Source: an uncultured Methanoregula sp.
GTDB lineage: Archaea; Halobacteriota; Methanomicrobia; Methanomicrobiales; Methanospirillaceae
Reading direction: 5' to 3'
DNA length: 64,000 nucleotides
NCBI RefSeq assembly: GCF_963677065.1
Contig: NZ_OY781872.1
Span: 801,419 to 865,418 of the forward strand
Both the position numbers and the translations under genes were made by a program. The notes beneath the pieces are model-generated. The model was given only the letters and a program-made list of their open reading frames with translations, was not told the origin of the DNA and searched no databases. The stretch's first letter is position 1; every line of letters starts with the position of its first letter. Positions 45,042 through 55,377 of this stretch are shown in pieces.

Positions 45042-46028
45042 CTAGGGGAGCATCCCCGGATGCATGAGGCCGTCCTGTTCCTTGAAGCCGCACATCAGGT
45101 TCATATTCTGGATGGCCTGGCCGCTTGCCCCTTTCACCAGGTTGTCGATGGCAGATACTGCCACGATACGCCGGCCCTCGCTCTCGACCAGGATATCGCA
45201 GAAGTTGCTTCCCCGGACTGCTGACAAGGTGGGCTTCTGGAGCCGGACAAAGTATTCTCCCTTGTAGTAATCGTGGTAGATCTTCTCCACTTCTTTCTGC
45301 TCTAAGGGTTCATTGAGCAGGATATGTGCGGTGGTCAGGATGCCCCGGTTGACCGGGACAAGGTGCGGCGTGAAGTAACAGTTCGCTTTTGATCCGAGAT
45401 GGGCAAGCTCCTGTTTCATCTCGGCCAGGTGCCGGTGGGTGGTCAGCTTGTACGGCCCGACATTATCCCCGACATTGGGGTAATGCGTTGTTGCAGACGG
45501 ATTGTCTCCGGCACCGCTCACGCCGGTTTTGGAATCATAGATTACCGTATGCGCATATTTTGCCAGGGGGGCAGCGGCAAGCGTTGCACCGGTGGGGAAG
45601 CAGCCGGGGTTTGAGACGAATTTTGCACCGATGCAGTCCTTGCGGTGGATCTCGGGAATACCATAGGGTGCGGGGAAGTAATCGGTGTGGGATACCCCGT
45701 ACGTCTTTTCGTATACATCCTTTGGCAGCCGGTAATCCGCACTCAGGTCAACCACTTTGATCCCACGGGACAGCAGCTTGCCGGCATACTCCATGGCTGC
45801 AGTATGGGGAACGGCCAGGAAGGCGACATCCGCATCGATGGCATCGATATCTGGATTCTCGAAATTAAGGCTGGTAAAACCTTTCAGCTGGGGATGGATC
45901 TGATCCAGGGGGGTTCCCGCAAGTTTGCGTGAAGTGGCGCAGACTACCTGTGCTGCAGAGTGGTGAACAAGGAGGCGAATCAGTTCACCACCGGCATAGC
46001 CGGAGGCCCCGATAATCGCAATTTTCAT
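45042..46028 (-). CDS. argC: N-acetyl-gamma-glutamyl-phosphate reductase
   Basis: 328 residues. Rossmann start [17 protein letters not shown], active-site Cys in [16 protein letters not shown], and [19 protein letters not shown]-dependent reduction in arginine synthesis. It is followed 113 bases later by argJ-argB; the three form the arginine operon in the order argC-argJ-argB. Confidence 0.96.
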   Translation of the reverse strand: MKIAIIGASGYAGGELIRLLVHHSAAQVVCATSRKLAGTPLDQIHPQLKGFTSLNFENPDIDAIDADVAFLAVPHTAAMEYAGKLLSRGIKVVDLSADYRLPKDVYEKTYGVSHTDYFPAPYGIPEIHRKDCIGAKFVSNPGCFPTGATLAAAPLAKYAHTVIYDSKTGVSGAGDNPSATTHYPNVGDNVGPYKLTTHRHLAEMKQELAHLGSKANCYFTPHLVPVNRGILTTAHILLNEPLEQKEVEKIYHDYYKGEYFVRLQKPTLSAVRGSNFCDILVESEGRRIVAVSAIDNLVKGASGQAIQNMNLMCGFKEQDGLMHPGMLP

Positions 46029-46112
46029 AGAAGTGTTTCCGGTTGTGAAAATTTAATGCTTTTTAAGACGGGTGGATAATCCATACGGTTTTAAAATTCG
46101 AGTATGCCGGTA

Positions 46113-47027
46113 TTACATCTGTTCGAGTTTCCGGGAATAGAGATTATACAGACGCTGGCCGAGCAGTTCTATACGCTGGCGGTCCTCCAGGTTCTCAAGA
46201 AGATCCGAAGGCAGGGCATCCATGCCCCGGGACGCACCGAGATATGCCCCGCAGAGAAGTGCGATGGTGTCGGTATTCCCGCCCGTGTTGGCCGAAACCG
46301 TCAGGAGATCCTGGGGATGGTTGTACCGGCTGATGAGGAAGAAGGCAATCGGAAGGGTCTGGAACACCGAGACATCGTTTCCAATCTTGAGCAGTGCAGT
46401 TTCGGTATCCATCCCATCCCGTTCGAGCGTGAGGGCATTGCGGATCTTTCCGCCGAGGACTTCGTCCTCAACCTGGGCCTGTTCGACTGCCTGCCCGATA
46501 GGATCCGGTGTTTCATGAAGGGTATGGTAAAGGAGAGTGACAAACGTGGAGACAGCTGCGTGGGCCGCCGGGTGTGTGTGCGTAACATTGCAGGCACGGA
46601 CTGCCCTTTCCGATCCTTCGCTCAGGCCCGGAAAGGCCAGTGCAAAGGGAATGGATCCCGGAAGGCAACCGGACGTTGTGGATTTGACTCCCGTTGCCTT
46701 GGTACCTCCCTTTGCAATATGTTCGCATACCGCTGAAACGGATCCATCCGGGAACCGGAGGGCGTTGCGCGAATACATCTCAGAGAGCGCTGCAGCATAC
46801 CGCTCTTCATTATACTTGCCGTCGGCGAGAAGAGTGCCGGTCAGGAGCATCAGCTGCGTATCATCGGTAAACTGCCCCGGGTTCAGATTTTCATTAGGGT
46901 GTCCTTTGTACGGGCGCCGGTACCCGTATTTCATTTTATTGAGATTCGGTGCATTACTCTCGTTGGGCATACCGAGAGCATCCCCGATTGCTGCACCGAG
47001 AAGGCATCCCTTGAATCTGCTGAGCAT
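46113..47027 (-). CDS. ADP-ribosylglycohydrolase family protein
   Basis: 304 residues. DraG-like: KGCLLGAAIGDALGMPNES, the metal motif GQFTDDTQLMLL and SANTGGNTDTIALLCGAYLG are the conserved elements. Family members remove ADP-ribose from proteins or nucleic acids; this short form is also seen as ADP-ribosyl-Arg hydrolase. Convergent with the next gene on the left. No ADP-ribosyltransferase is nearby. Confidence 0.9.
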   Translation of the reverse strand: MLSRFKGCLLGAAIGDALGMPNESNAPNLNKMKYGYRRPYKGHPNENLNPGQFTDDTQLMLLTGTLLADGKYNEERYAAALSEMYSRNALRFPDGSVSAVCEHIAKGGTKATGVKSTTSGCLPGSIPFALAFPGLSEGSERAVRACNVTHTHPAAHAAVSTFVTLLYHTLHETPDPIGQAVEQAQVEDEVLGGKIRNALTLERDGMDTETALLKIGNDVSVFQTLPIAFFLISRYNHPQDLLTVSANTGGNTDTIALLCGAYLGASRGMDALPSDLLENLEDRQRIELLGQRLYNLYSRKLEQM

Positions 47028-47193
47028 TGATCTTATATTGAAAAACCCGGATAATTAACCCTTCTTATATCCGTTTTTCCAAAGGTCTACTGCACTTTCA
47101 TACCAAAATCTATAACGATTCTACACGATGTCAGAAAGTTTTATGTGATGTCGCTCCAATTCTTCCTTCATTATAACAAAAATTCAAATATTA

Positions 47194-47219
47194 ATTCTAC
47201 ATGATTAATTATGTAGAAT
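47194..47219 (+). promoter_or_regulatory. Palindromic operator before acs
   Basis: A 26-base dyad: ATTCTACAT, eight-base centre, ATGTAGAAT. It ends one base before the GGAG ribosome site of acs. A partial half site GATTCTACAC lies about 90 bases upstream near 47109. This indicates a dimeric regulator of acetate genes. Confidence 0.65.
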
Positions 47220-47229
47220 AGGAGCATAT

Positions 47230-49128
47230 ATGACAGAAGACTTTGATGTCAAACTGGTGGAGAGCACTGTCCGCTATACTCCCGACCCTTCCTATAAACG
47301 GAATTCCTGGGTGGGGGATTACGAGAAAGCATACCGGGACTTCATTGCAGATCCCGATGCATTCTGGGACAGGATTGCCCGCGATCTGGACTGGATGAAA
47401 CCGTATGACAAGGTAAGAGAATGGAATTATCCTTACGCAAAATGGTTCGTCAATGCAAAACTCAACATAACCGCCAACTGCCTTGACCGGCATGTAAAGG
47501 GGGACCGGCGCAATAAAGTCGCGTTGATCTGGAGGGGAGAAGATGGAAAGGAGCGGGTCTTCACGTACCAGAAACTGCTCACTGAAGTCATGAGATTTGC
47601 AGCCGGGTTAAAAAAGATCGGGGTGCAGAAGGGAGACCGGGTCTGTATCTATATGCCGATGGTACCGGAGCAGATCATCGCTATGCTGGCATGCGCCCGG
47701 ATCGGGGCGGTTCACAGCGTGGTATTTGCCGGTTTTGGCGTGACTGCACTGAACATGCGGATTCGTGAAGCCGCGGCCAAGATCGTCATCACAGCCGATA
47801 TCTCAATCCGCCGGGGCAAGGCCATCCCGCTCATCACCACCGTCCAGGAATCGATCCTGAATGCCCCCAGCGTTGAACACCTCATCATCTTGAGAAGGCG
47901 CCGGGAGCCGCCGGTGGATATCCGGCCGGACTTCGAGATCGATTTCTACGGGCTCATGGAAGACGGGGCTGCATCCTGTCCCCCCGAAGTCATGGATGCC
48001 GAGGACCCGCTCTTCATGCTCTACACGAGCGGATCGACCGGGACACCGAAAGGTATCGTCCATACCTGTGCAGGATATATGGTCGGGACCTACTACACCA
48101 CAAAATACGTCTTCGACATCAAGGAGAACGACATCTACTGGTGCACGGCAGACCCGGGATGGATCACCGGCCACAGCTATATCGTGTACGGTCCGCTAAC
48201 CGCAGGTGCCACCGTATTCATCACCGAGATGACACCGGACTTCCCGGATCCGGGAATCTGGTGGAAACTCATCGAGGAGCAGAAGATCAATATCTTCTAC
48301 ACCGCCCCGACTGCGATTCGGATGTTCATGAAGATGGGCGAGGAATGGCCGGATAAATATGACCTGAGCTCGCTGAGAATCATCGGATCTGTCGGGGAAC
48401 CCCTGAATCCGGAAGCCTTCGTCTGGTACCACCATGCGATCGGAAAAGACCAGTGCCCGATAGTTGACACCTGGTGGCAGACCGAGACCGGCATGCAGAT
48501 GATCACAACCATGGTCGGGGAACCGATGCGTCCGGGTTTTGCCGGAAAACCAATTCCCGGTGTAGTCGCCGATGTCGTGGACAAGGATGGAAAGCCGGTA
48601 CAGCCCGGGACCGGTGGATTCCTGGCAATAATGGAGCCCTGGCCTGCAATGTTTCGCACGGTATACAACAACGACGAGAGGTACCGGAAATACTGGTACA
48701 CCATCAACGGCATGTATGCTGCAGGGGATCTTGCGGTCAAAGGCAAGGACGGGTACATCATGGTGCTGGGCAGGGCCGACGACATCATCATTGTCTCAGG
48801 GCACAACATCGGCACCGCTGAAGTGGAAAGTGCACTTGTCTCGCACCAGTCGGTAGCTGAGGCGGCCGTGATCGGGAAACCGGATCCCATGAAAGGCAAC
48901 TCAATCAAGGCTTTCGTCATCCTCCGGCATGATTATAAACCCAGTGAAAAACTCACCCACGACCTGATCTACCATGTACGCATGACACTCGGTCCGATCG
49001 CGGTCCCGCACGAGATCGAGTTTGTCGATAAACTGCCCAAGACCCGCAGCGGCAAGATCATGCGCAGGGTACTGAAAGCCAAAGAGATGGGCATCGACCC
49101 GGGGGACATCTCCACGCTGGAGGAATGA
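47230..49128 (+). CDS. acs: AMP-forming acetyl-CoA synthetase
   Basis: 632 residues. MLYTSGSTGTPKGIVH is the AMP-binding motif, DTWWQTETGM and AAGDLAVKGKDGYIMVLGRA are conserved, and KTRSGKIMRRVLKA carries the catalytic Lys. Makes acetyl-CoA from acetate, ATP and CoA. GGAG is six bases before the ATG. It is followed by an acetate carrier, so the two form an acetate-assimilation unit. Confidence 0.96.
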   Translation: MTEDFDVKLVESTVRYTPDPSYKRNSWVGDYEKAYRDFIADPDAFWDRIARDLDWMKPYDKVREWNYPYAKWFVNAKLNITANCLDRHVKGDRRNKVALIWRGEDGKERVFTYQKLLTEVMRFAAGLKKIGVQKGDRVCIYMPMVPEQIIAMLACARIGAVHSVVFAGFGVTALNMRIREAAAKIVITADISIRRGKAIPLITTVQESILNAPSVEHLIILRRRREPPVDIRPDFEIDFYGLMEDGAASCPPEVMDAEDPLFMLYTSGSTGTPKGIVHTCAGYMVGTYYTTKYVFDIKENDIYWCTADPGWITGHSYIVYGPLTAGATVFITEMTPDFPDPGIWWKLIEEQKINIFYTAPTAIRMFMKMGEEWPDKYDLSSLRIIGSVGEPLNPEAFVWYHHAIGKDQCPIVDTWWQTETGMQMITTMVGEPMRPGFAGKPIPGVVADVVDKDGKPVQPGTGGFLAIMEPWPAMFRTVYNNDERYRKYWYTINGMYAAGDLAVKGKDGYIMVLGRADDIIIVSGHNIGTAEVESALVSHQSVAEAAVIGKPDPMKGNSIKAFVILRHDYKPSEKLTHDLIYHVRMTLGPIAVPHEIEFVDKLPKTRSGKIMRRVLKAKEMGIDPGDISTLEE

Positions 49129-49143
49129 CCCGGCAAAAATTTT

Positions 49144-49152
49144 TATAGTGAG
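49144..49152 (+). promoter_or_regulatory. TATA-like element before satP
   Basis: TTTTTATAG lies 50 bases before the satP ATG at 49200, so satP may also be transcribed alone. Confidence 0.35.
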
Positions 49153-49199
49153 AAAAGAATGTGCACTCATCAATTATTTCACAAAAAAGGAAGGGATTT

Positions 49200-49793
49200 A
49201 TGACACAGGAAACCAAAACCGAAGGACTTCTGGTAAAAAACCTTGACGTGACCGCAAACCCGGCCCCGCTCGGACTGATCGCATTCGGCATGACAACCGT
49301 GCTCCTGAACCTGCACAATGCAGGATTCTTTGCACTGGGATCCATGATCCTTGCCATGGGAATCTTTTATGGCGGACTGGCCCAGGTCATCGCCGGTATC
49401 GAGGAGTGGAAGAAGAACAACACCTTCGGGGCAACCGCCTTTACTTCGTACGGCCTGTTCTGGATGACCCTTGTTGCCCTTCTCATCCTGCCCAAGCTCG
49501 GTCTTGCGGATGCTACCAGTGCAACGGGCATGTCAGCGTATCTGTTCATGTGGGGATTGTTCACCGCAATCATGTTCATCGGGACCCTCAAGGCAAACAG
49601 GGCGCTCCAGTTCGTATTCGCAACGCTTGCGATCCTGTTCTTCCTGCTCGCACTCGGGGATTTCACCGGCAACGGGACGATCACGGTAATCGCGGGTTAC
49701 GAAGGAATCATCTGCGGTTTCTCAGCAATCTACGCAGGCCTTGCACAGGTGCTCAACGAGATGTACAAGAAAACGGTTGCACCGCTCGGGTAA
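49200..49793 (+). CDS. satP: Acetate carrier, GPR1/FUN34/SatP family
   Basis: 197 residues from the ATG at 49200 with AAGGAAGG upstream; a GTG at 49161 lies in the leader. The [16 protein letters not shown] motif (NPA(P)LGL) opens the six helices, and a second FGGL-type segment ([14 protein letters not shown]) follows. It takes up acetate with protons. Downstream of acs. Confidence 0.92.
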   Translation: MTQETKTEGLLVKNLDVTANPAPLGLIAFGMTTVLLNLHNAGFFALGSMILAMGIFYGGLAQVIAGIEEWKKNNTFGATAFTSYGLFWMTLVALLILPKLGLADATSATGMSAYLFMWGLFTAIMFIGTLKANRALQFVFATLAILFFLLALGDFTGNGTITVIAGYEGIICGFSAIYAGLAQVLNEMYKKTVAPLG

Positions 49794-49856
49794 CCGGCGG
49801 TGGCAGAGATCCACTCACTTATTCTTTCTTCTTTATTACCAGGGAAAACCGGAACA

Positions 49857-50954
49857 TTACTGATGAATCCGCTTGCGCTGGGCCATCCGGTATCCGGAAA
49901 TGACCTGGACTGACGGCCCGAATTCCCTGTCGAGATCGGCATCGCCGGAATCTATGTAGAGTTCGGGAGTATCTTTCAGTTTGTGCGGGGTTGCAACAAG
50001 GATGATATTCCTGATCCCCACACGCCGGACCAGACCAGCGCTGATCTGCTGGTTTCCCCTGCCGAGGATGAAGCCCTGCGCACCGATGGGACTTACGATA
50101 ATCCGGACTTCCGTCTCCTGCCGGACAAGATCGAGAAGCGTCTTCTCATCAGCATCAGCGGCGACCAGCTTCCCGTTCCGGATGGCATCGACACCGAGCA
50201 GGGTTTTTTTAATTCCGAGCAGGCGAGCTATTGCTTCGGTGGTTGTTCCGGCTCCCAGTATATAGAGCGTATCCGGCAGGATCACTTCCTGCATGAACCG
50301 GGCAATCTCCTGCTTGGCCCGTTCCTCATCCGGCTCCTCATAGACCTGTTTTGAGATCTGGACTTTTCCGGCAACTGCCGGAGTCCGGGCAATGCCGAAG
50401 ATCCAAGTCTTCAGGGTACCGGACCGGTACGCTTCTTCATCCACGTCCAGGATCTCTGAGTCCCGGATATGGCGCGGGTCGTATTCCCGCACAAGTTCCG
50501 CTGCCGTTTTCGGATCAATGGCAAAGACCGCGGAGTACATCTTGACCCCCGCCGGAATCCCGAGGATGGGGAGATCCCTGCCCACAATACCGAAAATATC
50601 CCGGGCAGTGCCATCCCCGCCGCAGAAAAGGATCAGATCAACGCCTGCCCCAATGAGCCGGCGGGCTGCCGCTATTGTATCGCGGGCGCCGGTCTCGTCC
50701 GGACTGGTGTACGCAATCTCATAATCCCGGCAGCCAGCCTCCCGCAGAATCTCTTCACCCATGGCACCGGAACAGGTGATAAAATGCAGATCGCTCTCGT
50801 GTGAAAGAGCGTCAAGGGTGAGGCGTGCCCGGTTTTGTGCCTGCGGAGATGCCCCGCGTCTGCGGGCTTCTTCGACATTGCCATCGGTCCCTTTCAGCCC
50901 CACCGATCCTCCCATGCCGGCAACCGGGTTGACGATGAGGCCGATTCGTTTCAT
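49857..50954 (-). CDS. ATP-NAD kinase family protein (AcoX-like)
   Basis: 365 residues. Diacylglycerol/NAD kinase fold: MKRIGLIVNPVAGMGGSVGL and the GGDGT motif (DLILFCGGDGTARDIFGIVG). The C-terminal beta part includes TWIFGIARTPAVAGKVQISK. Similar archaeal proteins are called ATP-NAD kinase-like; substrate is unproven. Convergent with satP. Confidence 0.85.
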   Translation of the reverse strand: MKRIGLIVNPVAGMGGSVGLKGTDGNVEEARRRGASPQAQNRARLTLDALSHESDLHFITCSGAMGEEILREAGCRDYEIAYTSPDETGARDTIAAARRLIGAGVDLILFCGGDGTARDIFGIVGRDLPILGIPAGVKMYSAVFAIDPKTAAELVREYDPRHIRDSEILDVDEEAYRSGTLKTWIFGIARTPAVAGKVQISKQVYEEPDEERAKQEIARFMQEVILPDTLYILGAGTTTEAIARLLGIKKTLLGVDAIRNGKLVAADADEKTLLDLVRQETEVRIIVSPIGAQGFILGRGNQQISAGLVRRVGIRNIILVATPHKLKDTPELYIDSGDADLDREFGPSVQVISGYRMAQRKRIHQ

Positions 50955-50976
50955 AAAAAGAGATAGGGGTTGGGAT

Positions 50977-52335
50977 TTATTCTATCTTGGGGATCCGGCC
51001 GATGGCCTGTTTTATCAGTTCGTCCGGGTACTCGTAATCCACCAGCCTGCCTGAATAATAATCATCATAGGCAGTCATATCGAAGTTGCCGTGGCCCGAG
51101 CAGTTGAAGAGGATCGTCTTTTCCTCGCCGGTCTTTTTGCAGGCAAGGGCTTCATCGATCGCACATCGCACTGCATGGGACGTTTCAGGAGCAACGATGA
51201 TCCCTTCCGTCCGGGCAAACGTCTGGGCTGCCTCGAAGACCTCGCTCTGGTGGTAGGACACCGCCCGCATGACCCCGTCGTGAACAAGGCGGGATACAAT
51301 CGGGGAATCACCATGGTAGCGGAGGCCCCCGGCATGCATGGAGGGCGGGACGAAATCATGGCCAAGGGTGAACATCTTGAGGAGCGGTGTGAGACCTGCT
51401 ACATCACCAAAATCATAGGTGTAAAGACCCTTTGTGAGGGTTGGGCAGGATGCCGGCTCGACACCGATGATATCCACATCCTTGTGTTTTCCCGTCATCT
51501 TGTCCCCTGCAAAGGGGAACCCGATCCCACCAAAGTTCGATCCACCGCCAACACACCCGATAACAACATCCGGATAGCTGTCGACCATGGCCAGCTGCTC
51601 GCGGCATTCAAGCCCGATGACGGTCTGGTGAAGGCAGACGTGGTTCAGGACCGAACCCAGCGCATAGTTGGTGTTGGCATGAGTTGCCGCGTCTTCGACC
51701 GCTTCGGATATCGCGATCCCGAGAGCCCCGGGGGTCTCCGGGTCTTTTTCAAGTACCGAACGTCCCGAGTTCGTTCTCGTGCTGGGGCTCGGGATGCACT
51801 CTGCTCCCCAGACATGCATCATGGATTTCCGGTACGGCTTCTGGGTGTAGCTGGACCTGACCATATAGATGGTGCACTCAAGATCGTACAGCATTGTTGC
51901 AAAGGCGAGCGCCGATCCCCATTGTCCGGCCCCGGTCTCGGTTGCGATCCGCTCAATGCCGGCCTTCATGTTGTAATAGGCCTGCGGGATGGATGTATTC
52001 GTCTTGTGGCTGCCGGCCGGGCTGACCCCCTCCCACTTGTAGTAGATCTTTGCCGGGGTTTTCAAGAATTTTTCAAGCCGGTGCGCCCGGTACAGGGGGC
52101 TTGGCCTCCAGAGCCGCAGCACATCCTGAACTTCATCGGGGATATCGATATGGCGATCGGTTGTGACTTCCTGCCGGATCAGTTCCATCGGGAAGATGGC
52201 GGAGAGATCATCGGGTCCGACCGGCTTGTGGGTCATGGGATGAAGCGGGGGATCGAGCGGGGAGGGCAGATCCGCCTGGACATTATACCATTTCCTGGGC
52301 ATCTGCTCCTCGTCAAGAAGGATCTTCGTCTGCAT
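50977..52335 (-). CDS. trpB2: TrpB2-type tryptophan synthase beta chain
   Basis: 452 residues from the ATG at 52335 ([18 protein letters not shown]). PLP lysine in [38 protein letters not shown] and the phosphate loop [13 protein letters not shown]. The long N-terminus ([20 protein letters not shown]) identifies TrpB2, which works without the usual alpha subunit and uses indole plus serine or phosphoserine. No trpA nearby. Confidence 0.93.
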   Translation of the reverse strand: MQTKILLDEEQMPRKWYNVQADLPSPLDPPLHPMTHKPVGPDDLSAIFPMELIRQEVTTDRHIDIPDEVQDVLRLWRPSPLYRAHRLEKFLKTPAKIYYKWEGVSPAGSHKTNTSIPQAYYNMKAGIERIATETGAGQWGSALAFATMLYDLECTIYMVRSSYTQKPYRKSMMHVWGAECIPSPSTRTNSGRSVLEKDPETPGALGIAISEAVEDAATHANTNYALGSVLNHVCLHQTVIGLECREQLAMVDSYPDVVIGCVGGGSNFGGIGFPFAGDKMTGKHKDVDIIGVEPASCPTLTKGLYTYDFGDVAGLTPLLKMFTLGHDFVPPSMHAGGLRYHGDSPIVSRLVHDGVMRAVSYHQSEVFEAAQTFARTEGIIVAPETSHAVRCAIDEALACKKTGEEKTILFNCSGHGNFDMTAYDDYYSGRLVDYEYPDELIKQAIGRIPKIE

Positions 52336-52377
52336 GATCAGTAGTTGTTCTGTACAAATATATACATTGTGGAACAA

Positions 52378-52862
52378 AATTGGTTATTGATGTGTTTTAT
52401 TAAACATCGTGTGCTGCTTGACCCCGGGTCATCACCGGTCGCTATCTACTGGCAATGGGAACACCCCCCCCGATATTGTTAGAAATAGATAACATTATTA
52501 GGATCGTGTTAGAAATAATTAACAACAAGGATTGCAAGCCACATCTCCCGGAAGGGAATTCCCTGACGCGAAAAAGAAGGCCATATCGCCCGTTTCCGGT
52601 CCATTCACTCAAAAGCATATTAATTCCCGAAATTCAACACTGAGATAAGATTGTGATTCTGTTGTTCGGAACTGACCAAAGATAATCTGAAACCGGGGAG
52701 TGAATTGTTCTTTTTGAACTGCTGAACGCCCAAAAAGCATATCGGGGGATTTCAGGAAATTTCAGAAAGATTTTGTATGTCAACATCATAATGTTGACAC
52801 AGATTTTCCCTTCCCGGAAAATTAGTCCTCATAAAAAAGATCCAATTGACACGGTGAACCAA
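52378..52862. other. Intergenic stretch with paired 18-bp dyads
   Basis: No real gene; short open frames from 52455 and 52773 lack start signals. The element at 52477-52524 is the only structured feature. Confidence 0.45.
52477..52524. promoter_or_regulatory. Two 18-bp dyads exactly 30 bases apart
   Basis: TGTTAGAAATAGATAACA (52477-52494) and TGTTAGAAATAATTAACA (52507-52524). Each has arms TGTTA/TAACA, and the starts are 30 bases apart, three helical turns. They sit between trpB2 (minus) and the 52863 membrane gene (plus) and probably bind one regulator cooperatively. Which side is controlled cannot be told. Confidence 0.6.
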
Positions 52863-53531
52863 ATGATCCAATCCTTAACGGATATTCTGATAAAACCCAA
52901 TGCATTCTTTGCAAATGTAGTGGGAGAAAAAGAGAGTTTCAAACTGCCGGTCCTCATCCTGCTGGCCGGAGGAATCCTTGCCGCCGCATATGGTTACCTC
53001 ATCGGGGAGATCAGCGGCCGCATGATGGCCGGGGCCCTCCCGGGTCTCGACATGATAATTGCACTCGGCTCAGCCGCGGGCGCCCTCATCGGCGTATTCA
53101 TCTTCTGGGTCATCTGGACCGGGATTGTATTTCTCATCTCCATCGCCTTCAAAGGAAAAGGGAACTTCAAAAGAACCCTGCAGGTCATCGGGTACGGATA
53201 CCTCCCGCAGGTATTCGGGACACTGCTCACCCTGATAGCAGCACTGGAATACCTCCCGAAAGTCGTTGTTCCCCAGGTCAGCGCTTCGATGATGCAGGAT
53301 CCTGCCACCATGCAGGCGGTGACAAAAGCCTTAATGAACGACCCGGCCATGCTCCAGCTGACCCAGATCTCAACCGTCATCAGCGTGGTATTCCTCTTAT
53401 GGAGCGCCAACATCTGGATCTTCGGGGTCCAGCACGCACGGGAGATCTCCACGCGCAATGCCGCGATCTGCGTTGGCATCCCGGTCATCATCTATATCGC
53501 ATATGTTGTCTTCACTCTCGGAGTTATCTAA
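52863..53531 (+). CDS. YIP1-family membrane protein
   Basis: 222 residues from the ATG at 52863. Five membrane helices: LPVLILLAGGILAAAYGYLI, LDMIIALGSAAGALIGVFIF and three more after the KGKGNFKRTLQVIGYGYLP segment, which is the YIP1 signature (FKRTLQVIGYGYLPQV). First gene of the first COG1361/ABC module, joined to the next gene with no gap. Confidence 0.83.
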   Translation: MIQSLTDILIKPNAFFANVVGEKESFKLPVLILLAGGILAAAYGYLIGEISGRMMAGALPGLDMIIALGSAAGALIGVFIFWVIWTGIVFLISIAFKGKGNFKRTLQVIGYGYLPQVFGTLLTLIAALEYLPKVVVPQVSASMMQDPATMQAVTKALMNDPAMLQLTQISTVISVVFLLWSANIWIFGVQHAREISTRNAAICVGIPVIIYIAYVVFTLGVI

Positions 53532-54692
53532 ATGAAAAAAAGCAATTCACTCATCATTCTTGTCGGATTACTGATCCTTTCATCAATAACAGTGGCAGTC
53601 CAGGCCTATGAAACGCCGGAATCGATCGTTGCTGCAAGCAAAGTCTATGTCTCGAATGTGGTCTATGACCCCGGTTCATTCTTCACCGGCGATGCAGGAA
53701 CGGTCACGGTCTATGTGACAAACGCCAACACCAACCAGAGCACGGTGGTAAATCACGTCTCCTTCGGCGATACGAACATCCGGCGGACAAGCCAGCCATA
53801 TGACAGTTCAACCAACATCGGTCCCCTCCAGACGCAGCCATTTGTCTTCTCTGTTGACACAAATGCAAAGGAAGGAACTTATTACCCTACCTTCACGCTC
53901 AGTTTCCGGGATGCCGACAGCCTGTACTACCGAGCAACCGTGAAAGTGGACAATACGCCGCTCGAGCTCACCATCCTTGACAAACCCGATGCCTACCTGG
54001 CAGGAAAGAAAAAGACCATTTACGCCCAGATCGCCAACCCCCGGGACGACAAAGTCAGCAATGTTGTTCTTGAAGTGACGGGGGCCGGTATTGATACAAC
54101 GCCCTCAAAAACGTATATCGGGGATATGGCACCGGATTCAAAAATACCATTGAACTTTACCATCACCCCCGCATACGCAACAACGGCAAATCTTTCCCTG
54201 AAGTACGACAACGGGGACAACCATCACGTTGTAACACTCGATATTCCCGTACCATTCGGCACCGATAAAAAACAGGCAAACCCGGTCATCAGCAATGTGG
54301 TTGTCAAACCGGACGTGGGCTTTTACCGGATCACCGGGGACGTGACCAATGCCGGCCTTGAGAATGCCAACTCAGTGACCGTCACGTCACTCTCGCCAGC
54401 CATACCAAAAGATCCCTACCGGTCCTATGTTGTCGGAGTGCTCAAGCCGGACGATTTCGGCAGCTTCGAAGTCACGTTCACAGCACTGAATGCAACCAGC
54501 GTCCCGCTCCAGATGTCGTACAAGGATGGGGACGGGAACGTCTACACTTCCGTCCAGGACGTGCAGCTCTCGGGATTGACACTCGCATCCGGTGAGAAGA
54601 GCGCCCCGCCGATCCTTCCCGTAGTTGCCATAATTGTCATCGTTGCAGCGTTCGCAGGCGGATGGTACTTCTACCTCCGGAAAAAGAAGTGA
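53532..54692 (+). CDS. COG1361/CARDB-type surface protein with C-terminal anchor
   Basis: 386 residues. Signal peptide ([20 protein letters not shown]), three or more Ig-like CARDB modules ([60 protein letters not shown]) and one C-terminal helix ([18 protein letters not shown]) with a KKK tail inside. It stands where bacteria have the periplasmic adaptor MacA, and is followed by MacB-type genes. It starts right at the stop of the YIP1-family gene. Confidence 0.82.
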   Translation: MKKSNSLIILVGLLILSSITVAVQAYETPESIVAASKVYVSNVVYDPGSFFTGDAGTVTVYVTNANTNQSTVVNHVSFGDTNIRRTSQPYDSSTNIGPLQTQPFVFSVDTNAKEGTYYPTFTLSFRDADSLYYRATVKVDNTPLELTILDKPDAYLAGKKKTIYAQIANPRDDKVSNVVLEVTGAGIDTTPSKTYIGDMAPDSKIPLNFTITPAYATTANLSLKYDNGDNHHVVTLDIPVPFGTDKKQANPVISNVVVKPDVGFYRITGDVTNAGLENANSVTVTSLSPAIPKDPYRSYVVGVLKPDDFGSFEVTFTALNATSVPLQMSYKDGDGNVYTSVQDVQLSGLTLASGEKSAPPILPVVAIIVIVAAFAGGWYFYLRKKK

Positions 54693-54699
54693 CACCCTC

Positions 54700-55377
54700 A
54701 TGGCAGAAACACCAGTAATGTTGTTTGAGGATGTAGTCAAGATATACCCGCTTCCGGCAGGGGATGTCACGGCACTCGACCGGGTCTCGTTCCAGGTGGA
54801 GCGGGGAGAGTTCATCTCGGTCATGGGCCCGTCGGGCTCGGGAAAATCCACCCTTCTCAACATGATGGGGTGTCTGGACACCCCGACTTCCGGCGATATC
54901 TATATCAGCGGCACCCGCATCGGGGATATGACCGATGTTGAACTGACAAGCTTGCGGAGGGACCGGATCGGGTTCATATTCCAGTACTTCAACCTCTTCC
55001 CCCTCCTCAACATCATTGAGAATGTCACCTTCCCCATGATGCTCAAGTCCCAGAAAACCGTGGATCCGGAGCGCGGAAAAGAGGTGCTCAGGTCTGTCCA
55101 GCTGGAAGAAAAACTCTTCACCCATACCCCGACCGAACTCTCCGGGGGACAACAGCAGCGGGTGGCTATTGCCAGGGCTCTTGTGAACAATCCCGACATC
55201 CTCCTCTGCGATGAACCGACCGGCAATCTCGACTCAAAGACCGGGGCAGGCATCATGGACCTGATGACCGAGCTCAACCGGAAAGGAACCACCATCATCA
55301 TGGTCACCCACGACCCGCACATTGCAGAATACTCGCGGCGGACGATCCGGATTGCGGACGGGAGGATCGTATCATGA
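54700..55377 (+). CDS. ABC transporter ATP-binding protein (MacB/LolD type)
   Basis: 225 residues from the ATG at 54700. Walker [11 protein letters not shown]-loop [10 protein letters not shown], signature [15 protein letters not shown], Walker [11 protein letters not shown]-loop LDSKTG and H-loop VTHDPH. Seven bases after the CARDB stop; overlaps the permease start by four bases. Confidence 0.95.
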   Translation: MAETPVMLFEDVVKIYPLPAGDVTALDRVSFQVERGEFISVMGPSGSGKSTLLNMMGCLDTPTSGDIYISGTRIGDMTDVELTSLRRDRIGFIFQYFNLFPLLNIIENVTFPMMLKSQKTVDPERGKEVLRSVQLEEKLFTHTPTELSGGQQQRVAIARALVNNPDILLCDEPTGNLDSKTGAGIMDLMTELNRKGTTIIMVTHDPHIAEYSRRTIRIADGRIVS

